Assembly (NCBI GenBank): GCA_002431905.1
Contig: DJER01000018.1
Coordinates: 1 to 24,989, forward strand
DNA from: Christensenella sp. UBA5893
GTDB taxonomy: Bacteria > Bacillota > Clostridia > Christensenellales > UBA1242
Length of the DNA stretch: 24,989 nucleotides
Reading direction: 5' to 3'
A program made the translations under genes and the position numbers. Shown here piece after piece: positions 1-7,167 of the stretch (the first letter of the stretch is position 1; every line of letters begins with the position of its first letter). The notes below the pieces were generated by a model that was given only the letters and a program-made list of their open reading frames with translations, was not told the DNA's origin and did not search any database.

Positions 1-108
1 AAATAAATCAGTGTTTTTTGTATGTTGTCTAAAAGACAAACAAAATAGTTTTTAAATTAAATATTTCTTTCCTACTTGCAATTAAATTTTTTACTTCCCA
101 CCTTATTA

Positions 109-312
109 CTAATCTTCTAGTCCAAACAAATAATCTGTTGTAACACCAAAAAATGTGGCAAATGTAATTGCAACATTTATGTTTGGAATTTGCAAGTTTG
201 CTTCCCATCTAGCAATTGCTGCTTGACTGAAACCAGTTGCTTTTGCAAGTGCACTTTGGCTAAGTTCTTTTTCTATTCTCAGTTCCTTTAACCTTTCGGC
301 AAATTTGTTCAT
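109..312 (-). CDS. small XRE-family helix-turn-helix repressor
   Basis: Predicted 67-residue DNA-binding protein, essentially one Cro/C1-type helix-turn-helix domain. The stretch LSQSALAKATGFSQAAIARW, followed by a P-x-I turn and a terminal TDYLFGL segment, is typical of short XRE regulators; it has no sensor or catalytic domain. The ATG at 312 is preferred over an in-frame ATG 27 bases upstream because AAAGGG lies about 8 bases before it. It is transcribed away from a second XRE gene at 413, and the shared gap contains two near-identical palindromes. Autoregulation or mutual regulation is inferred from this layout; target genes are unknown. Fold assignment is confident, biological role is not. 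Confidence 0.85.
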   Translation of the reverse strand: MNKFAERLKELRIEKELSQSALAKATGFSQAAIARWEANLQIPNINVAITFATFFGVTTDYLFGLED

Positions 313-343
313 ATATTTATCCCTTTTATAACCATACAAATTC

Positions 344-389
344 TATACCATTTGGTATTAAAAATCTTGACTTATACCAAACGGTATTA
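344..389. promoter_or_regulatory. paired 17-bp operators between divergent XRE genes
   Basis: Two matching imperfect palindromes, TATACCATTTGGTATTA (344-360) and TATACCAAACGGTATTA (373-389), differ only in the central three bases and start 29 bp apart. The second exactly fills the 17-bp spacer of a strong rightward promoter. The first fills the 17-bp spacer of a weaker candidate leftward promoter (-35 TCAAGA at 365-370 and -10 TATAGA at 342-347, read on the minus strand). Binding by one or both flanking XRE proteins is inferred from position. Confidence 0.7.
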
Positions 390-395
390 TATAAT
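367..395 (+). promoter_or_regulatory. promoter of the rightward XRE gene
   Basis: -35 TTGACT (367-372) and -10 TATAAT (390-395) are separated by exactly 17 bp, a near-consensus housekeeping promoter. The spacer is the second palindromic operator, so a bound repressor would sit between the two polymerase contacts. Confidence 0.75.
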
Positions 396-412
396 TTATT
401 AGTGTTATCTAT

Positions 413-667
413 GTGGGAAAAATTATGCAAATTATGATTGATGTTGATGTGCTTAAAAAATTTATGGAAGAAAACAAAATGTCCAAAAGTGAGTTTTGCC
501 AAAAATGTAAAATCAGCCCAATCACACTGCAAAAAATATTAAACAAAAAGAAAAGTTTAAGGTTTAACACCATATTTAAAATAGCAAGATATATGAATAT
601 TAAAACCAGTGAACTATTGAGCAAAACAAATGCAATGACTTATACACAAATTAGAAACATCAAATAA
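413..667 (+). CDS. small XRE-type helix-turn-helix protein
   Basis: 84-residue predicted DNA-binding protein. A helix-turn-helix of the XRE type is visible: a first helix around MEENKMSKSEF, then CQKCKISPITLQKIL as helices 2 and 3, and a closing segment FKIARYMNIKTSELL. No other domain is present. The start is uncertain: ATG 413 gives the longest form, but ATG 425 and ATG 434 are also in frame and none has a good ribosome site. The promoter at 367-395 puts the RNA start near 402. Divergence from the XRE gene at 109-312 across shared operators suggests a two-repressor switch; that role is inferred. Confidence 0.75.
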   Translation: MGKIMQIMIDVDVLKKFMEENKMSKSEFCQKCKISPITLQKILNKKKSLRFNTIFKIARYMNIKTSELLSKTNAMTYTQIRNIK

Positions 668-879
668 ACCACACAAATTTAATTTTTTGTTGTATAAATT
701 TGGCATTGTTTATGTGATTAGATTTTTAGTTTATATTTAGTGCAGATTTAATGTTTTTTTAAACTTTGCATTTATTTTTAATTTTCTAACATTATATGCT
801 ATAAAATTAACTTTGCAAAAGATGCAATTGTTTGACATTTGTGACTTTTTGTGACAATATAATTTTGTAGGAGAAAATT

Positions 880-1569
880 ATGGAAGCAAAAGATTTTAGA
901 AAAAAGGCTTGGAACAAATTTCGTGACAACCAAGGCACAATGATTGTAATTTTACTTGTTGTTGCTTTGATTGAAGCAGTTCTTTCATTTACCTTTATTG
1001 GAACAATTGTAATTGCAGGTCCACTTGCACTTGGCGTTGCAGGTTGCACTTTGGCACTTTGCAGAAAACAAAAATTTGAACTTGTTGATATGTTTAAAGG
1101 GTTCAACAATTTTGTGCCTGCTTGCCTACTTTACATTGTCAACACAATATTTGTTGCATTGTGGTCAATTTTGTTTATAGTGCCGGGCATAATTGCAGAA
1201 TTATCATATAGCATGAGTTTTTACATTTTACAAGACAATCCAACAATGACACAAAGCGAAGCAAGAAATGCAAGCACTTCAATGATGAATGGTCACAAAT
1301 GGGAATTGTTCTGTTTGCGTTTTAGTTTTATTGGTTGGATTTTGCTTGGGATTTTGACATTTGGAATTTTATTTATTTGGGTTGCACCATATATGAAAAC
1401 TGCCGAAGCCGAATTTTACAGACACCTAAAAGGCGAAAGTGATGTTGAAATTAGCGAAGCACAAAGCTCAACAGACGAAGCAATTAGGGTTGAAGTTAAG
1501 CCAGAAGACGTAAAAGAAGAACCAAACACAACAAGTGAAAATGTTTCATCAAATGAAACGAATGAATAA
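880..1569 (+). CDS. DUF975-family integral membrane protein
   Basis: 229-residue predicted polytopic membrane protein of unknown biochemical function. Hydrophobic segments fall near residues 20-55, 75-105 and 150-175. The FIVPGIIAELSYSMSFYIL stretch and the later MNGHKWELFCLRFSFIGW segment ending in APYMKTAEAEFY match the conserved pattern I associate with DUF975 proteins of Gram-positive bacteria. The last 40 residues are acidic and Ser/Thr-rich, probably a disordered cytoplasmic tail. TAGGAG lies about 7 bases before the ATG. It stands alone, converging on leuS with a shared terminator. Family assignment is from remembered sequence pattern; no function should be read from it. Confidence 0.75.
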   Translation: MEAKDFRKKAWNKFRDNQGTMIVILLVVALIEAVLSFTFIGTIVIAGPLALGVAGCTLALCRKQKFELVDMFKGFNNFVPACLLYIVNTIFVALWSILFIVPGIIAELSYSMSFYILQDNPTMTQSEARNASTSMMNGHKWELFCLRFSFIGWILLGILTFGILFIWVAPYMKTAEAEFYRHLKGESDVEISEAQSSTDEAIRVEVKPEDVKEEPNTTSENVSSNETNE

Positions 1570-1576
1570 TATCAAC

Positions 1577-1606
1577 AAAAAAGATTGCAAAACTGCAATC
1601 TTTTTT
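1577..1606. terminator. bidirectional intrinsic terminator between the DUF975 gene and leuS
   Basis: GATTGCA (1583-1589) pairs with TGCAATC (1594-1600) around a 4-base loop. Six A precede the stem and six T follow it, so it can end transcription from both convergent genes. Confidence 0.85.
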
Positions 1607-1642
1607 GTTTGTTTAATTTGCAATAAAACATAAAATTTTTGA

Positions 1643-4060
1643 TTATTTTACAACAATATTTACAATTTTGTTTGGAACAACAATTTGTTTAACAATTTGC
1701 TTGCCTTCCAAACTCTTTTTTATTGTTTCGTTTTCATCAACAATTTTAAGCACTTGGTCATTTGGACTATCAACAGGAACTTCAATTCGTGTTTTAAATT
1801 TTCCATTTACAGAAACAGCCATAACAACCATATCTTCAACAATTTTTGAACTGTCAAAAGTAGGCCAAGGCTCGTAAGCAATTGTGTTGTTGTGTCCCAA
1901 AACTGACCACATCTCTTCTGTTATGAATGGTGCAATTGGGTTGAGAAGTTTAACAAAACCTTCTGCCATATATTTTGGGAAAACTTGCTCTTTGTAAACC
2001 GAATTTACAAAAATCATAAGTTGACTGATTGCAGTGTTGAAGTTGAGAGTTTCATAGTCTTCTGTCACCTTTTTAACTGTTTGATTATATAGTTTTTCCA
2101 AATTTTTATTGTCTTGGTCTTTAACTTTACCTTCTTCAACAATCAAACGCCAAACTCTTTCCAAAAAGCGTTTGCTACCTTCAACGCCTTGCATACTCCA
2201 AGGTTTGTCGGCTTCAAGTGGACCCATAAACATTTCATAAAGTCGCATTGTGTCAGCGCCATATTTTGCAACAATGTCATTTGGATTTACGCAATACTCT
2301 GGAAAACGTTTGCCCATTTTGATGCCGTTTTCGCCCAAAATCATTCCCTGATGAACGAGTTTTTGAAATGGCTCTGCAACTGAAACATAGCCTTTGTCGT
2401 GCAAATAGTTATTCCACATTCTTGCATAAAGCAAGTGTCCAACGGCGTGTTCTGGACCGCCAATGTAAAGGTCAACGGGCATCCAATGGTCAACCAATTT
2501 TTTGTCTGCAAATGCCTTGTCATTTTTTGGGTCTATATATCTCAAGAAATACCAAGATGCACCAGCAGAACCCGGCATTGTTGAAGTCTCTCGTTTGCCA
2601 CTCTTTCCGTGATAGTTAACATTTACCCAATCGGTTGCTTTGTTTAATGGACTGCTTCCGTCTTTTGATGGCGAATAGTCTTTAAGTTCTGGAAGAACAA
2701 GTGGCAAATCGGCGTCATCAAGCACGCCAGTTGTTCCATCATCATAATGAATGACTGGAATTGGTTCGCCCCAATATCTTTGTCTAGCAAAAATCCACTC
2801 TCTAAGTTTGTAATTATTAACTCTTCTTGCAATCCCTTTTGCAACAAGTTTATCGGTTATTTTTTCTTTTGCGTCTTCAACAACAAGGCCACTAAATTCT
2901 GCTGAATTTATGAGTTTACAGCCTTTGCCAAGATAGTCTTGTTTTTCAAAAGCACACTTTGAAACATCTCTGCCGTCAATAACTTGAATCATTGGCAAGT
3001 TGTGTGCAACTGCATATTCAAAATCTCTTTGGTCGTGGCTTGGAACTGCCATAACAGCGCCTGTGCCGTAACTACCCAAAACAAAATCGCCAAGGAATAT
3101 TGGAACTTCTTTGCCGTTTATTGGGTTGATTGCCTTAACGCCCTTAACTTCAACGCCAGACTTGGTTTTGTTTAGGTCGGTTCTGTCCATATTTGATTTT
3201 GAAAGTGTTTCGGCAATATAGTCTTCAACTTCTTTTCTATTTTCAACTCGTGGCATAAGGTCTTTTATAATTTGACCATCTGGTGCAATAACAAAAAATG
3301 TTATGCCATAAACCGTTTCAATGCAAGTTGTGAAAATTGAAAATTTTCCACCGCCTGAAATTTGAACATCAAGTTCGACACCTTGTGACTTGCCAATCCA
3401 ATTGCGTTGAATTTCTTTTGTTGATTCTGGCCAATCAATTTTGTCAAGCCCAGACAAAAGTTTGTCGGCATATTTTGGAATGTCAATTACCCATTGCTTC
3501 ATATTTTTTCTTACAACAGGAAAGCCACCACGCTCACTTTTGCCATCTACAATTTCATCATTTGCCAAAACTGTGCCAAGTTCTTCGCACCAATTTACAG
3601 GCATTTCAACTTCTTTTGCAAGACCATCTAAATATAGTTGTTTAAAAATCCATTGCGTCCACTTGTAAAAACTTGGGTCGCAAGTTGCAATTTCTCTATC
3701 CCAATCATAAGAAAACCCCAACATTTTAAGTTGTTCTCTAAAGGTTTTGATGTTTTGATATGTAAATGTTGATGGGTGGTTGCCAGTTTTTATGGCAAAC
3801 TGCTCGGCAGGAAGACCAAAAGCATCATAGCCCATTGGGTGCAAAACATTGTAGCCCTGCATACGTTTCATTCTTGCAACAGCATCGGTTGCAGTGTAAC
3901 CCTCTGGGTGACCTGCGTGAAGGCCAACACCTGATGGATATGGAAACATATCAAGAGCATAATATTTTGGTTTTGAAAAATCGGAAGTGTCACATTTAAA
4001 CGTTTTGTTGTCTTCCCAATACTTTCTCCATTTTGCTTCTATCTGCTTTGTGTCAAACAT
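1643..4060 (-). CDS. leuS: leucyl-tRNA synthetase
   Basis: Charges tRNA-Leu with leucine in the cytoplasm. The 805-residue length is normal for bacterial LeuRS. The class I HIGH motif appears as HAGH (48-51), followed by the family-typical PEGYTATD. NWCEELGTVLANDE (156-169), the editing-domain stretch GTGAVMAVPSHDQRD (332-346) and GSAGASWYFLRY (497-508) confirm the family. Two motifs depart from textbook form. The KMSKS loop reads KMGKR (581-585). The threonine-rich editing motif usually seen as TTRPDT reads TTCIET (244-249). The ATG at 4060 has TAGGAG about 7 bases upstream. It is monocistronic, with its own promoter at 4102-4130. I see no T-box sequence upstream, although many Firmicute leuS genes carry one. 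Confidence 0.97.
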   Translation of the reverse strand: MFDTKQIEAKWRKYWEDNKTFKCDTSDFSKPKYYALDMFPYPSGVGLHAGHPEGYTATDAVARMKRMQGYNVLHPMGYDAFGLPAEQFAIKTGNHPSTFTYQNIKTFREQLKMLGFSYDWDREIATCDPSFYKWTQWIFKQLYLDGLAKEVEMPVNWCEELGTVLANDEIVDGKSERGGFPVVRKNMKQWVIDIPKYADKLLSGLDKIDWPESTKEIQRNWIGKSQGVELDVQISGGGKFSIFTTCIETVYGITFFVIAPDGQIIKDLMPRVENRKEVEDYIAETLSKSNMDRTDLNKTKSGVEVKGVKAINPINGKEVPIFLGDFVLGSYGTGAVMAVPSHDQRDFEYAVAHNLPMIQVIDGRDVSKCAFEKQDYLGKGCKLINSAEFSGLVVEDAKEKITDKLVAKGIARRVNNYKLREWIFARQRYWGEPIPVIHYDDGTTGVLDDADLPLVLPELKDYSPSKDGSSPLNKATDWVNVNYHGKSGKRETSTMPGSAGASWYFLRYIDPKNDKAFADKKLVDHWMPVDLYIGGPEHAVGHLLYARMWNNYLHDKGYVSVAEPFQKLVHQGMILGENGIKMGKRFPEYCVNPNDIVAKYGADTMRLYEMFMGPLEADKPWSMQGVEGSKRFLERVWRLIVEEGKVKDQDNKNLEKLYNQTVKKVTEDYETLNFNTAISQLMIFVNSVYKEQVFPKYMAEGFVKLLNPIAPFITEEMWSVLGHNNTIAYEPWPTFDSSKIVEDMVVMAVSVNGKFKTRIEVPVDSPNDQVLKIVDENETIKKSLEGKQIVKQIVVPNKIVNIVVK

Positions 4061-4101
4061 AGTTATCTCCTAAAAATTTAAAAACAATTTTTTCGTTTTT
4101 T

Positions 4102-4130
4102 ATTATACTATAATTTTTTTTCAAAAGCAA
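4102..4130 (-). promoter_or_regulatory. candidate leuS promoter
   Basis: Read on the minus strand: -35 TTGCTT (4130-4125), 17-bp spacer, -10 TATAAT (4107-4102), about 42 bp before the start codon. The -10 is perfect and the -35 is weak. Confidence 0.55.
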
Positions 4131-4508
4131 ACGCATACAATACTTTTTGAAACTGCAAATATATTATTTATCTTTGCTTAAATTAAAATTTTACTTTAAG
4201 TTGGCACAATTTTTAATATGCAATGTTAAAAACTATTTTTCAAAATTGATGCACAAATTAAAATGACTGATAATGTTAAAATAAACTTTTTCCATTTTTG
4301 AAATGTAATAATTTTAATTTTTTCCATATCTGTTATGTTGTTAATTTGTTGTTTTTTAATTTGTGTTTAATATCAATCTTTTCCATTTTTTTGATATTTT
4401 TTGATTATTTCAGCAATTTTTTGCCTATTTTTGCGTTTTTTTGCATTTTTTTATTTGATTTTTACTTTTTTATTTTGATTGCACACTTAAAATTTTATTC
4501 ACTTACGT
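4131..4508. other. non-coding gap upstream of leuS with phased T-tracts
   Basis: There is no credible gene here. A 70-codon frame on the plus strand (4298-4510) is nearly all Phe, Ile and Leu codons made by T-runs and has no ribosome site. Between 4386 and 4471, runs of 5 to 7 T recur with centres near 4389, 4399, 4419, 4430, 4439, 4449, 4461 and 4468, close to one helical turn apart, with a shorter TTT filling the step near 4409. Such phasing is expected to bend DNA. No T-box or other riboswitch is recognised. Confidence 0.6.
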
Positions 4509-4543
4509 AAAAAAACTGCCAATAAATTATTAGCAGTTTTTTT
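4509..4543 (-). terminator. intrinsic terminator of gyrA
   Basis: Read on the minus strand, AAAACTGC and GCAGTTTT close an extended hairpin with an inner AT stem. A T-tract follows. It lies directly after the gyrA stop at 4547. Confidence 0.8.
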
Positions 4544-4546
4544 CAA

Positions 4547-7150
4547 TTAAAGTTCTTCATTAGAAGCATCTTTAATTTCAAATTGTTGTGGCTCAACTGG
4601 TTCAACAGTTGCTTCGCCATTTTCAATTCGTTCTGTTTCAATTTCATCAACAGTTTCATCTTCGTTGGTTGGAGTGATTGCAATTGAAACAATCTTTTCA
4701 TTGCTTGCAGTTTTCATAACCCTAACACCAAGTGTGTCACGACCAAATTCGCTTATTTCATTTGCCGTAACACGAATAATTGTGCCTTGGTCAGTTATCA
4801 AAATTGCATCGTCCTTGTTAGACACTTGTTTAAGCCCTGCAAGTAGTCCAGTTTTGTCATTAAACACACCCGCCTTAATTCCCTTGCCGGCTCTTGTTTG
4901 AAGTCTGTAATCTTCAATATTGCTTCTCTTGCCAAAACCAAGTTCACTAACAGTCAAAATTTTGTATGTTGTGCCTTCGGTTTCATTTTCTTTTGCTGGT
5001 TCATCTTTCTTTAAGCAAATCATACTTACAAGATAGTCGCCATCATCAAGGTCCATACACTTAACACCTTGTGTGTCTCTGCCCATTGCACGAACATCTT
5101 TTTCTGAAAAGTGAATGCACTTGCCGTTGTGAGTTGCAACCAAAATTTCATCTTCGCCAGATGTAAATTCAACGCCAATCAAAGTGTCGTCTTCAACAAG
5201 TTTAATTGCAATTTTGCCAACCTTTCTAATGCTGTCAAATTCGCTGAGTGCAGTCTTTTTGATAAGTCCATTTTTTGTTGACATCATCAAATAGCCTTTT
5301 TGCTCTGGTTTAAGTGGAATGAGTGCTGTAACCTTTTCATTTGGAGCAAGTTGCAACAAATTGATGATTGCTCTGCCCTTTGCTTGTCTTGATGCTTCTG
5401 GAATTTCATAACCCTTTATTGAGTAAACTTTGCCCTTGTCGGTAAAGAACAACAAATCATCGTGAGTGCTTGTTACAAAAATTTTTTCAACAAAGTCTTC
5501 TTCCTTGGTTGTTATGCCGGTTATGCCTTTGCCCGCTCTGTGTTGTGCTCTATATTCAGCAACAGGAATACGCTTTACATAGCCACAGTGAGTGAGATTT
5601 ATAACAACATCTTCCTTTTCAATAAGGTCGCCAATATCAAGATCGCTGTAATCAAACACAATTTCAGTTTTTCTATCAACGCCATATTTTGCACTTATTT
5701 CCAAAAGTTCTTTTTTGATGATTTCCCAAACACGACTTTCGTGTGCCAAAATATCTTCAAAATCTGTAATTTGATTTTTCAAATCTTCAAGTTCTGCTTG
5801 AATTTTGTGAACTTCAAGATTGGTCAATCTTTGAAGACGCATATCAAGAATTGCATTTGCTTGAATTTCATCAAGCACAAACTTTGTTGTTAAGTTTGCA
5901 ATTGCATCAACCCTGTCTGCACTTTGTTTGATAACTTTGATAACTTCATCAATATTTGAAAGTGCAATTACAAGACCTTCCAAAATATGTGCTCTTTCTT
6001 TTGCTTTTTCAAGGTCAAATTTTGTTCTTCTAACAATAATCTCTTTTTGATGTTGCAAATAGTAGTAGAGCATTTGCTTCAAATTTAAAATTTTAGGTTC
6101 GCCATTTACAAGTGTAAGCATAATGATGCCATTTGAAATTTGAAGTTCTGTGTGTTTGTAAAGGAAATTTAAAATGACTTGTGGGTTGTAGTCCTTTTTA
6201 ATGTCAATTTCAATTTTAATTCCGTTTCTGTTACTTAGGTCGGCAATTTTACTGATGCCTTCAACTCTCTTATCTTTTACAAGATTTGCAATTGTTGTGA
6301 CAAGTTTCGCTTTGTTTACTTGATATGGAAGTTCTGTGATTGTGATGTATGACTTTCCATTGTCTTCTTCTTCAATTTCTGCCTTACCACGCAAAATTAC
6401 ACCACCACGTCCGGTTTCATAGGCGTGTTTAATTGCACTGCCACCCAAAATAAGTCCATGAGTTGGATAGTCTGGGGCAGGAATGTATTTCATAAGTTCA
6501 TCAATTGTGATGTCTGGATTGTCTATCATGGCAACGCAACCATTGATAACTTCTCTTAGGTTGTGAGGTGGAATGTATGTCGCCATACCAACAGCAATGC
6601 CGTCACTACCATTTACCAAAAGATTTGGGAAACGAGATGGCAGAACAACTGGCTCTTTTAGCTCGCCATCATAGTTTGGAATGAAATCAACAGTGTTCTT
6701 TTCTATATCTCTAAGCATTTCATTGCTGATTTTTGAAAGTCTTGCTTCTGTGTAACGTGAAGCAGCAGCACCATCACCATCAACGTTTCCAAAGTTTCCG
6801 TGGCCATCAATAAGTGGATAGTTAATTGAAAAGTCCTGTGCCAAACGAACCATTGCATCATAAATTGAGCTGTCGCCATGTGGATGATATTTACCCATGA
6901 TGTCGCCAACGGCTCTTGCAGATTTTTTGTAAGGCTTGTCGTAAGTTGCACCTGTGTCGCCCATACAGAAAATAATTCTTCTGTGAACTGGTTTCAAACC
7001 ATCTCTAACATCTGGAATCGCACGGCTGACATTAACTGCCATTGCATACTCCAAAAAGCTGTGAGTCATTTGCTCATTTAGTTCAACAGGGACAATTTTG
7101 CTACCTTCAAGTAACTGTGTGAGTTCTTCACTATAATCATTTTTTCTCAT
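4547..7150 (-). CDS. gyrA: DNA gyrase subunit A
   Basis: Breakage-reunion subunit of DNA gyrase, acting with GyrB to supercoil DNA. The 867-residue protein has the N-terminal domain with catalytic Tyr133 in AASRYTEARL. Its quinolone region HPHGDSSIYDAM (89-100) keeps Ser94 and Asp98, equivalent to E. coli Ser83 and Asp87, so no classic quinolone-resistance change is visible. A GyrA box QHRAGKG (534-540) opens the C-terminal beta-pinwheel, which distinguishes it from ParC. A second, similar RAGKG motif occurs in the last blade region. The C-terminal 35 residues form an acidic tail. GGCGGAG precedes the ATG, 17 bases after the gyrB stop, so gyrB and gyrA form one operon. Confidence 0.98.
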   Translation of the reverse strand: MRKNDYSEELTQLLEGSKIVPVELNEQMTHSFLEYAMAVNVSRAIPDVRDGLKPVHRRIIFCMGDTGATYDKPYKKSARAVGDIMGKYHPHGDSSIYDAMVRLAQDFSINYPLIDGHGNFGNVDGDGAAASRYTEARLSKISNEMLRDIEKNTVDFIPNYDGELKEPVVLPSRFPNLLVNGSDGIAVGMATYIPPHNLREVINGCVAMIDNPDITIDELMKYIPAPDYPTHGLILGGSAIKHAYETGRGGVILRGKAEIEEEDNGKSYITITELPYQVNKAKLVTTIANLVKDKRVEGISKIADLSNRNGIKIEIDIKKDYNPQVILNFLYKHTELQISNGIIMLTLVNGEPKILNLKQMLYYYLQHQKEIIVRRTKFDLEKAKERAHILEGLVIALSNIDEVIKVIKQSADRVDAIANLTTKFVLDEIQANAILDMRLQRLTNLEVHKIQAELEDLKNQITDFEDILAHESRVWEIIKKELLEISAKYGVDRKTEIVFDYSDLDIGDLIEKEDVVINLTHCGYVKRIPVAEYRAQHRAGKGITGITTKEEDFVEKIFVTSTHDDLLFFTDKGKVYSIKGYEIPEASRQAKGRAIINLLQLAPNEKVTALIPLKPEQKGYLMMSTKNGLIKKTALSEFDSIRKVGKIAIKLVEDDTLIGVEFTSGEDEILVATHNGKCIHFSEKDVRAMGRDTQGVKCMDLDDGDYLVSMICLKKDEPAKENETEGTTYKILTVSELGFGKRSNIEDYRLQTRAGKGIKAGVFNDKTGLLAGLKQVSNKDDAILITDQGTIIRVTANEISEFGRDTLGVRVMKTASNEKIVSIAITPTNEDETVDEIETERIENGEATVEPVEPQQFEIKDASNEEL

Positions 7151-7167
7151 TTCATTCTCCGCCTAAA

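Noticed and set aside
326..624. Minus-strand frames opposite the rightward XRE gene
   Set aside because: They are antisense to a gene with a clear helix-turn-helix and overlap its promoter; no domain is visible.
1541..1561. parS-like sequence with TGTTTCAT and ATGAAAC halves near the end of the DUF975 gene
   Set aside because: The halves are separated by extra bases, so the 16-bp geometry is broken, and the stretch encodes the acidic Ser/Asn tail.
4298..4510. 70-codon plus-strand frame giving a very hydrophobic peptide
   Set aside because: The Phe/Ile/Leu content is produced by T-tracts; no ribosome site, and it runs into the gyrA terminator.
4061..4546. T-box riboswitch upstream of leuS
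   Set aside because: Searched by eye on the minus strand for the conserved AGGGTGG-type T-box core and found none.
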